Source of the DNA: Allopontixanthobacter sp041552775
GTDB lineage: Bacteria > Pseudomonadota > Alphaproteobacteria > Sphingomonadales > Sphingomonadaceae
Direction: 5' to 3'
DNA: 9,453 bases
Assembly: GCA_041552775.1 (NCBI GenBank)
Contig: JBFEKH010000081.1
Location: forward strand, 1-9,453
Within the stretch, counting starts at the first letter, position 1. The number at the start of each line of letters is the position of its first letter. The notes beneath the pieces are model-generated. The model searched no databases. It was not told the origin of the DNA and saw only the letters and a list, made by a program, of their open reading frames with translations. Shown piece after piece: positions 1-5,216 of this stretch. Position numbers and translations under genes: made by a program.

Positions 1-209
1 GCCTCCAATGCGGCAAGCTGGTCTTCGAATATCATCTTTGAATCGTATAGCAGTCGCCCGATCAGGGTTGATTTGCCATCATCCACGCTGCCGCAGGTGA
101 TGAAGCGCAGCAGGCCCTTATTCTGGTGCTGTTCCAGGTAGGCGCCTATATCCTCGGCAATCAGAGCTTCGGTGCGGTACGTTGGGTCAGAAATGGGAAG
201 GTCGTCCAT
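1..209 (-). CDS. cysN: Sulfate adenylyltransferase subunit 1 (CysN or CysNC), N-terminal part
   Basis: This is the GTPase subunit of ATP sulfurylase, which couples GTP hydrolysis to formation of adenylylsulfate (APS) by CysD. Only the first 69 or so residues are in the window; the gene continues past the left edge. The translation begins MDDLPISDPTYRTEAL and contains FITCGSVDDGKSTLIGRLLY at about residues 37-56, which holds the P-loop (GSVDDGKST) of the translation-factor-type GTPases and is typical of CysN. The ATG at 209-207 shares one base with the cysD stop codon (TGATG), so translation is probably coupled to cysD. Many alphaproteobacteria fuse CysN to an APS kinase domain (CysNC); the missing C-terminus prevents deciding whether that is the case here. 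Confidence 0.95.
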   Translation of the reverse strand, partial: MDDLPISDPTYRTEALIAEDIGAYLEQHQNKGLLRFITCGSVDDGKSTLIGRLLYDSKMIFEDQLAALE

Positions 210-1135
210 CAGAAATACCCCTCCTGTTTCTTCTTCTCCATACCGGCACCGCCTTCATCCTGGTCAATCACGCGGCCTTGCCGCTCGCTGGTGGTGGTGA
301 GCAGCATTTCCTGCACCACCTCTGCCAAGGTGGCAGCTTCGCTTTCGACTGCGCCGGTCAGCGGAAAACAGCCCAGCGTGCGGAAGCGAATGGATCGTTC
401 GATAATCTCCGGACGGCGGCCCATGACAGCTTCCAGCCGCTCGATATCGTCGGCCATATACAAGCCGCCCTCATATTCGAAAGTAGGCCGCTTGGCCGCA
501 AAGTACAGCGGCACGATCTCGATATTTTCGGACATGATATATTGCCAGATATCCAGCTCGGTCCAATTGCTCAGCGGGAACACGCGGATGCTTTCGCCGC
601 CATTCTGGGTTCGGGGGGCCTTGCGTGCGTTATACAGGTTCCACAATTCCGGGCGCTGACTTTTCGGATCCCACCCGTGGCTGGCAGTACGGAAGGAGAA
701 TATCCGTTCTTTCGCGCGGCTTTTTTCTTCGTCCCGCCGTGCACCGCCAAAGGCTGCGTCGAATTTATAGTGATCGAGCGCCTGTTTCAGCCCCTGCGTT
801 TTCCACATGTCGGTATGCAGCGGGCCATGATCGAAGGGATTGATCCCGCGCTCGATCGCTTCGAGGTTGCGCCAAACCAGCAATTCCATCCCGGCATCCT
901 GCGCAGCCTTCTCGCGCAAGGCGTACATTTCCCTGAATTTCCAGGTGGTATCGACGTGCAGCAGCGGGAAGGGCGGGGGTGAGGGGTAGAATGCCTTGCG
1001 CGCCAGATGCAGCATAACGGCGCTGTCCTTGCCCACCGAATACATCATCACCGGGTTGGCGGTCTCTGCAACCACCTCCCGCATGATGTGAATGCTCTCG
1101 GCTTCAAGCCTTTGCAGATGGGTCAGGCGTAACAT
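209..1135 (-). CDS. cysD: Sulfate adenylyltransferase subunit 2 (CysD)
   Basis: CysD is the catalytic ATP-pyrophosphatase subunit of ATP sulfurylase: sulfate plus ATP gives APS and pyrophosphate, the first step of cytoplasmic sulfate assimilation. The 308-residue product matches the family length of about 300. The N-terminus MLRLTHLQRLEAESIHIMRE is the usual CysD start, followed by the PP-loop SVGKDS at residues 33-38, then conserved segments such as LLHVDTTWKFREM, FGGARRDEEKSRAKER and FPLSNWTELDIWQYI, and the C-terminal RFRTLGCFPLTGAVES. I chose the ATG at 1135 because a longer in-frame reading up to 1297 adds 54 residues that do not resemble CysD and run towards the tRNA promoter. It lies upstream of cysN with a one-base overlap. 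A dyad and a TTGACT element lie 40-85 bases upstream of its start. Confidence 0.97.
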   Translation of the reverse strand: MLRLTHLQRLEAESIHIMREVVAETANPVMMYSVGKDSAVMLHLARKAFYPSPPPFPLLHVDTTWKFREMYALREKAAQDAGMELLVWRNLEAIERGINPFDHGPLHTDMWKTQGLKQALDHYKFDAAFGGARRDEEKSRAKERIFSFRTASHGWDPKSQRPELWNLYNARKAPRTQNGGESIRVFPLSNWTELDIWQYIMSENIEIVPLYFAAKRPTFEYEGGLYMADDIERLEAVMGRRPEIIERSIRFRTLGCFPLTGAVESEAATLAEVVQEMLLTTTSERQGRVIDQDEGGAGMEKKKQEGYF

Positions 1136-1174
1136 TAATATCCCGTCGGGTTTGATCACTAAGCTGTTTGCGCT

Positions 1175-1219
1175 AGTCAATTCGCCGGGAAAGGGGAACC
1201 TAGAATTGCTTGCTCTAGG
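1175..1219 (-). promoter_or_regulatory. Candidate cysD promoter element with upstream dyad
   Basis: On the minus strand, TTGACT at 1180-1175 is a good -35 hexamer, but the matching -10 position (about 1151-1158, GATCAA or TGATCA) is poor. Eighteen bases upstream of the -35 is a perfect 6-base inverted repeat, CCTAGA/TCTAGG at 1199-1204 and 1214-1219, with a 9-base spacer. A strong -35, a weak -10 and an upstream dyad fit an activator-dependent promoter, as expected for a sulfur-assimilation operon. The identity of the regulator is not visible; the dyad does not fit the LysR T-N11-A box at its symmetric centre. Confidence 0.35.
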
Positions 1220-1291
1220 CGAAGCACGAAGCCAGCGCCCTAACTGATGGTTGACGAATCTGCGCTGATGGTGCCAAGCGCGCCGAACTGC

Positions 1292-1320
1292 TTGCACGAG
1301 GCTGGACTGCCGCGTAATAG
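1292..1320 (+). promoter_or_regulatory. Promoter of tRNA-Gly
   Basis: TTGCAC at 1292-1297 and TAATAG at 1315-1320 are separated by exactly 17 bases, a sigma70-type arrangement. The predicted start near 1327 is about 6 bases before the mature tRNA 5' end at 1333, leaving a very short leader as is common for single tRNA genes. No experimental start site is available, so this is a position-and-consensus call. Confidence 0.6.
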
Positions 1321-1332
1321 CACTCCGAGCGG

Positions 1333-1406
1333 GCGGGTATAGCTTAGTGGTAAAGCCCTAGCCTTCCAAGCTAGTGATGCGGGTTCGATTCCCGCTACCC
1401 GCTCCA
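1333..1406 (+). tRNA. tRNA-Gly (anticodon TCC)
   Basis: The 74-base sequence folds as a complete cloverleaf. The acceptor stem pairs GCGGGTA (1333-1339) with TACCCGC (1396-1402), followed by discriminator T and an encoded CCA (1404-1406). The anticodon stem CTAGC/GCTAG encloses the 7-base loop CTTCCAA, giving anticodon TCC, which reads GGA and related glycine codons. The T arm contains GGTTCGATTCC. The short D arm with AGTGGT is typical of tRNA-Gly. It is a stand-alone gene on the plus strand, divergent from cysD and convergent with panC. tRNA genes can serve as integration sites, but no integrase or repeated 3' tRNA fragment is seen here. Confidence 0.97.
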
Positions 1407-1429
1407 TTCCTGCAAGTTCAGTGGAATAC

Positions 1430-1548
1430 CCGCCATGTGCTGGCGGCGCTAATCGTGCGCGCTGAACTGGGGGGCGCAGCGCGCACGACGCGACCCGAAG
1501 GGCTTTGCGCCCTCCAGGCCCCGCCGTTTAGCAATGTTGCCAGCAACA
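1430..1548. repeat. Cluster of hairpins between tRNA-Gly and panC
   Basis: The 183-base spacer between the convergent tRNA-Gly and panC has no supportable gene but several inverted repeats: CCGCCA/TGGCGG (1430-1435 and 1441-1446, 5-base loop); a perfect 12-base stem TCGTGCGCGCTG/CAGCGCGCACGA (1453-1464 and 1477-1488, 12-base loop); AGGGC/GCCCT (1499-1503 and 1509-1513); and TGTTGC/GCAACA (1535-1540 and 1543-1548). None is followed by a T-run on either strand, so they are not canonical intrinsic terminators. They could still block or process transcripts arriving from both sides, or be a dispersed palindromic repeat unit. Confidence 0.6.
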
Positions 1549-1589
1549 ACACGTCCCCTAATCATGCGGCATGGGGCTGGCGAACGTGC

Positions 1590-2456
1590 TTATGCAGCCC
1601 GATCACCTACCGGCATGTTGTCGATCAGTCGCGTACCGCCGATGCGGGCGGCGACCAGCAGGCGGCCTGCGCGCTGGCCTAGTTCATCCCACTTTTGCAG
1701 GCTGCCTGCGTCTGCCAGTTCGGCATAATCGACCGACGTGAAGCCAGCGCCGAGCAGCTCATCTTCAAGCGCAGCGAGCGTTGACGAGACTTCCTGACCA
1801 GCTTCAATGCGGGCAATCGCCTCCTGTATTGCACGCGGCAAAGTGGCGGCGGCAGCGCGGCTTTCTGGTGAAAGATAGCGATTACGGCTGCTCATCGCCA
1901 ATCCGTCCGCCTCGCGCACGGTAGCAATGCCTTCGATCCGGTCGGCCGAAGGGTAGGAAAGGTCGAGATCGCGGGCCATGCGCCGGATTACCGCCAATTG
2001 CTGCCAGTCTTTCTCGCCGAAACAGGCCACGTCCGGGCGCACCTGATTGAATAATTTGCACACCACGGTGGCGACGCCGTCAAAATGTCCGGGCCGGTCA
2101 CCTCCGCAGTAACTCTCGCTCACCCCGGCAACGGAAATGCTGGTCGCGAACCCTGCGGGGTACATTTCCTCGACCGCCGGAGCCCATAGGATATCCACCC
2201 CTTCGGCCCGAAGCAGCGCAGAATCCGCCTCCAACTGGCGCGGATAGGCATCCAGATCCTCGTTCGGGCCGAATTGGGTCGGATTGACGAAGATCGAAAC
2301 GCAGACATGGTCCGCCCGGGCTTTCGCCTCCCGTACAAGCGTCAAATGGCCTTCATGCAAGGCGCCCATCGTGGGCACCAGCGCAAGCCTGGTGCCATGC
2401 TGGCGTAAAGAAGCCACACTATTTCTCAACATATCGAGACTTGTGATGGTTTGCAC
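1590..2456 (-). CDS. panC: Pantothenate synthetase (PanC)
   Basis: PanC condenses pantoate and beta-alanine with ATP to make pantothenate, the last step of vitamin B5 synthesis ahead of coenzyme A. Family signatures are clear: PTMGALHEGHL near the N-terminus (the HIGH-like nucleotide-binding motif), VSIFVNPTQFGPNEDL (substrate site), FGEKDWQQLAVIRRM, and MSSRNRYLS (the KMSKS-like loop). I place the start at the GTG at 2456, giving 288 residues beginning (V/M)QTITSLDML, because PanC proteins usually start just before this segment and a Shine-Dalgarno GGAGGGG lies about 10 bases upstream (2472-2466). A longer in-frame reading to 2534 would add 26 atypical residues. It stands alone: panB is not in the window. 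It diverges from mipZ and stops with TAA at 1592-1590. Confidence 0.97.
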   Translation of the reverse strand: MQTITSLDMLRNSVASLRQHGTRLALVPTMGALHEGHLTLVREAKARADHVCVSIFVNPTQFGPNEDLDAYPRQLEADSALLRAEGVDILWAPAVEEMYPAGFATSISVAGVSESYCGGDRPGHFDGVATVVCKLFNQVRPDVACFGEKDWQQLAVIRRMARDLDLSYPSADRIEGIATVREADGLAMSSRNRYLSPESRAAAATLPRAIQEAIARIEAGQEVSSTLAALEDELLGAGFTSVDYAELADAGSLQKWDELGQRAGRLLVAARIGGTRLIDNMPVGDRAA

Positions 2457-2603
2457 GGGGCGGGCCCCTCCGATAAGAGAACTGACCAATCCACCTAGCC
2501 TTGGGCGGGTTGGAAAAACAATGCACAACGACAATATTCAAAAACGACACTTAAAGTCGACGGGCGAACACCCGATCCACACGCCAAAGGATAGTTTCAG
2601 ATC
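2457..2603. promoter_or_regulatory. Divergent panC/mipZ intergenic region
   Basis: These 147 bases separate divergent panC and mipZ and must hold transcription starts for both. The middle part is more AT-rich than its surroundings (about 2513-2557, including AATATT and ACTTAAAGT). A weak plus-strand candidate is TTGGAA, then 17 bases, then AATATT, but the -10 is poor. The ACTTAAAGT stretch at 2549-2557 is a short palindrome. There is no paired TTAA-N7-TTAA, so I see no CtrA-type site. The panC Shine-Dalgarno lies at the left end and an AAAGGA at 2586-2591 serves mipZ. I cannot assign individual promoters with confidence. Confidence 0.4.
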
Positions 2604-3443
2604 GTGCCCGACAAGACCCCACACCGGATTACCTTTGCGAATGAAAAGGGCGGCACCGGCAAATCGACCACAGCGGTACATGTCGCGGTCGCGCTGGCGT
2701 ATCGCGGGGCAAAAGTGGCCGCGCTGGACCTCGATCCGCGCCAGCGTACATTCGCGCGGTATTTCGAAAATCGCGGCGAGACAGAAGCGCGCCGTGGGAT
2801 CACGTTGCCGGGCGGACAGGTTGAAACCTTCACCGGCAGCAGTATCGAGGAATTCGAAGATGCTGCCCGCCGTGTTGGCGAAGGGGCGGATTTCCTGATC
2901 GTCGATACGCCGGGCCGGGATGACCCTTTCGCCCGCCACGCTGCCACCGAAGCAGACACGCTGGTAACTCCGCTGAACGATAGCTTCGTTGATTTCGATC
3001 TGATCGGCCAGGTGGATGCGGAAAGTTTCAAGGTCCGCCGCCTCAGCTTTTATGCCGAATTGATCTGGGAAACCCGCAAGGCCCGCGCACTTTCGCGCCG
3101 TCAGGAAATCGACTGGGTGGTGGTGCGCAACCGCACCGGCCATGTCGAGGCGCGCAACATGCAGCGGATCGAAAAAGCGCTGAAGGAATTGTCCAAGCGC
3201 GCCGGTTTCCGCGTCGCCAAGGGATTGTCCGAACGGGTGATCTACCGTGAGTTGTTCCCCTCCGGCCTGACCCTGCTGGACAAGGGACATCTTGGCGAGC
3301 TTGGCACCAGCCATATTGTCGCTCGGCAGGAAATGCGTGCTCTGCTGGCGGGGCTGAACCTGCCCGAAACCGGCATGGTTGTTAATGACGGCCTGACCGC
3401 TGGATCTGGAAGCTTGTCCGGCAAGAAGGCCGCGGCGGCATGA
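2604..3443 (+). CDS. mipZ: Division-plane positioning ATPase MipZ
   Basis: MipZ is a ParA/MinD-type P-loop ATPase of alphaproteobacteria. In Caulobacter it associates with ParB at the chromosome origins, forms a gradient from the poles and inhibits FtsZ assembly, restricting the Z-ring to midcell. The 279-residue product has the deviant Walker A motif KGGTGKST at 15-22 with the signature lysine K15, then DLDPRQRTFARYFENR at about 42-57, IVDTPGRDD around 99-107, the stretch LNDSFVDFD, and RVIYRELFPSGLTLLD near the C-terminal part; all are hallmarks that separate MipZ from ordinary ParA. The start is GTG at 2604 with AAAGGA 12 bases upstream; the reading extends directly into the family N-terminus. 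Its TGA stop overlaps the ATG of the next gene (ATGA at 3440-3443), so the two are probably co-translated. The C-terminal tail (SGSLSGKKAAAA) is poorly conserved. Confidence 0.97.
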   Translation: MPDKTPHRITFANEKGGTGKSTTAVHVAVALAYRGAKVAALDLDPRQRTFARYFENRGETEARRGITLPGGQVETFTGSSIEEFEDAARRVGEGADFLIVDTPGRDDPFARHAATEADTLVTPLNDSFVDFDLIGQVDAESFKVRRLSFYAELIWETRKARALSRRQEIDWVVVRNRTGHVEARNMQRIEKALKELSKRAGFRVAKGLSERVIYRELFPSGLTLLDKGHLGELGTSHIVARQEMRALLAGLNLPETGMVVNDGLTAGSGSLSGKKAAAA

Positions 3444-3727
3444 TCCGATTGCTGGTCCTCGCAGCCGTCATCTGTATCGGATGCAAGCTGGCGTTTGGCA
3501 AATGGCCATGGGAATTTGCGGGCCAGAAAAGGACCCGCCAGCAGGCGCTGCTGCGCGCGCGCAAACTGCTCGGCGTTTCAGCCAGCGCCTCGCGGCAGGA
3601 AGTACTCGACGCACACAAGCGCCTGATGGCCAAGGTCCATCCGGACCGCGGCGGCAGCAATGCCGAGGTGCACGAAGCAAATGCAGCGCGCGATTTGTTG
3701 ATTGATGAATTACCCCACCTAAGCTGA
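3440..3727 (+). CDS. Small membrane-anchored J-domain protein
   Basis: The 95-residue product is a minimal J-domain protein, a co-chaperone type that stimulates ATP hydrolysis by an Hsp70 such as DnaK. Residues 1-20 (MIRLLVLAAVICIGCKLAFG) form one hydrophobic segment, probably a membrane anchor, though a Cys at 15 is present without a convincing lipobox. Residues about 36-95 form the J domain, with RARKLLGVSASASRQEVLDAHKRLMAKVHPDRGG; the essential HPD is at 67-69. There is no G/F or zinc-finger region, so it is a class C J protein, resembling Tim14/Pam18-like architecture (one helix plus a C-terminal J domain). It overlaps mipZ by 4 bases and ends 9 bases before pgmG. Its partner and substrate are unknown; a link to MipZ or the division apparatus is inferred only from coupling. 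Confidence 0.92.
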   Translation: MIRLLVLAAVICIGCKLAFGKWPWEFAGQKRTRQQALLRARKLLGVSASASRQEVLDAHKRLMAKVHPDRGGSNAEVHEANAARDLLIDELPHLS

Positions 3728-3736
3728 GGAGCCTCC

Positions 3737-5140
3737 ATGACTCACACATTCGATCCGACTGTCCTAAGGGAATATGACATTCGCGGGATCATTGGCGAAA
3801 CGCTGGGGCCTGACGATGCCCGCGCGATTGGCCGGGGCTTTGCCACTTTGCTGCGCCGTGCTGGCGGTTCGCGGATTGCCGTTGGTTATGACGGCCGGGT
3901 CAGCTCGCCAATCTTGGAACACGCGCTGATCGAAGGGATCAACGCCAGCGGCTGCGATGTCGTGGCCATCGGGATGAGCGCGACCCCGATGCTTTATTAT
4001 ACCGAGGCTTCAGCCGAAGATGTGCATGGCGGCATTGAGATAACAGGCAGCCACAATCCCGCCAATTACAATGGCTTCAAGATGGTATTTCAGGGTCGGC
4101 CGTTTTTCGGTGAGGACATCCTCACGATTGGCAAAATGGCTGCCGAAGGTGATTGGGACGATGGGACCGGAACGGTCGAGCGCCGCTCGATCATGGAAGA
4201 GTATATCGATCGCCTCCTGCTCGGCCTTGATGGCATCGAGATGGATGTTCTGAACGGTCTCCGCATCGGCTGGGACGCAGGCAACGGCGCCGCCGGTCCC
4301 GCTCTCGAAGCTCTCGCCGCGCGCCTGCCTGGCGAGCATCATCTGCTGTTTACTGATGTCGATGGTAATTTTCCTAATCATCATCCGGACCCCACTGTTG
4401 AGGCCAATCTGGAGGACCTGCGCGCCTTGGTCGCGGAGAAGGGCCTCCATTTCGGAGTTGCTTTTGACGGTGATGGCGACCGGATCGGTGCCATTGATGG
4501 GGAAGGCCGGGTGATATGGGGCGATCAATTGCTGATGATTTACGCCGAGGACCTCCTTTCGCGCATGCCCGGTGCCACTATTATAGCGGATGTGAAGGCA
4601 TCCCGTGCGCTGTTCGATTCGGTTGCGGAACATGGCGGCAAGCCGCTCATGTGGAAAACTGGGCACAGCCTGATTAAATCCAAAATGAAGGAAACAGGCT
4701 CGCCGCTGGCCGGTGAAATGAGCGGGCACGTGTTTTTTGCCGACACATATTACGGATATGACGATGCTCTCTATGCAGGAATCAGGCTGATCGCGGCATC
4801 GGCGCGGCTTGGAAAGTCGGTTACCGAACTGCGATCCGCCATGCCCAAAATGATCAACACGCCCGAAATGCGTTTCCAGGTGGATGAAAGCCGGAAATTC
4901 GCCGCGATTGACGAAGTGAAGGAGCGATTGTCGAAAACCGACGCAGTGGTCGACGGGACCGACGGTGTCCGGGTAACAAATGATGACGGCTGGTGGCTTT
5001 TGCGCGCATCGAACACACAGGATGTGCTGGTCGCGCGTGCTGAAAGCGAGACAGAGGTCGGGCTGAAGCGGCTGATGGCCCAGATCGACGAACAGCTTAA
5101 GCTGTCGGGTCTGGAGCGGGGGCCGCAGGCAAGCCATTGA
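3737..5140 (+). CDS. pgmG: Phosphoglucomutase/phosphomannomutase (PgmG type)
   Basis: This alpha-D-phosphohexomutase interconverts hexose 1- and 6-phosphates (glucose and/or mannose), feeding nucleotide-sugar synthesis for exopolysaccharide and lipopolysaccharide; in sphingomonads PgmG is the bifunctional enzyme of gellan-type polymer synthesis. The 467-residue length is typical. The N-terminal substrate-approach motif is REYDIRG (11-17); the catalytic phosphoserine loop is TGSHNP with S105; the metal-binding loop is DGDGDR (244-249); the sugar-specificity loop is GEMSGH (326-331); the phosphate-binding loop of domain 4 is RASNTQ (423-428). All key residues are present, so the enzyme should be active. 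A strong GAGGAG Shine-Dalgarno (3726-3731) overlaps the stop of the J-domain gene, so the gene is very likely in the mipZ transcript. Substrate preference cannot be settled from sequence alone. Confidence 0.96.
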   Translation: MTHTFDPTVLREYDIRGIIGETLGPDDARAIGRGFATLLRRAGGSRIAVGYDGRVSSPILEHALIEGINASGCDVVAIGMSATPMLYYTEASAEDVHGGIEITGSHNPANYNGFKMVFQGRPFFGEDILTIGKMAAEGDWDDGTGTVERRSIMEEYIDRLLLGLDGIEMDVLNGLRIGWDAGNGAAGPALEALAARLPGEHHLLFTDVDGNFPNHHPDPTVEANLEDLRALVAEKGLHFGVAFDGDGDRIGAIDGEGRVIWGDQLLMIYAEDLLSRMPGATIIADVKASRALFDSVAEHGGKPLMWKTGHSLIKSKMKETGSPLAGEMSGHVFFADTYYGYDDALYAGIRLIAASARLGKSVTELRSAMPKMINTPEMRFQVDESRKFAAIDEVKERLSKTDAVVDGTDGVRVTNDDGWWLLRASNTQDVLVARAESETEVGLKRLMAQIDEQLKLSGLERGPQASH

Positions 5141-5216
5141 TCGCGGCGGCGCGCGGTCTGCGCCCTCGGTGCGGCAATGCTGGAAGTTTCGGGAAGATCG
5201 ACTATCTGACTGAAGG

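Noticed and set aside
182..982. Long plus-strand open frame opposite cysD
   Set aside because: It lies entirely over cysD, whose motifs and length are unambiguous; the antisense product looks like low-complexity translation of the complementary strand.
1333..1406. tRNA-Gly as an integration site of a mobile element
   Set aside because: No integrase, no direct repeat of the tRNA 3' end and housekeeping genes on both sides.
1374..1682. Plus-strand open frame starting inside tRNA-Gly
   Set aside because: It begins within the tRNA, crosses hairpins and runs into the end of panC; the product has no family resemblance.
2457..2603. CtrA-type site in front of mipZ
   Set aside because: Only one TTAA is present (2551-2554), with no second half-site at the required 7-base spacing.
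2538..3314. Long minus-strand open frame of 258 codons opposite mipZ
   Set aside because: It is a shadow of the strongly conserved mipZ coding strand; its translation shows no recognisable family and open antisense frames are common in GC-rich genes.
4010..5137. 375-codon minus-strand open frame opposite pgmG
   Set aside because: pgmG has all four family motifs on the plus strand; the antisense frame has none and no ribosome site.
5177..5209. Ten-codon frame (MLEVSGRSTI) ahead of the helicase, possible leader peptide
   Set aside because: There is no clear ribosome site, no regulatory codon run and no attenuator hairpin; it is in a different frame from the helicase and too short to support.
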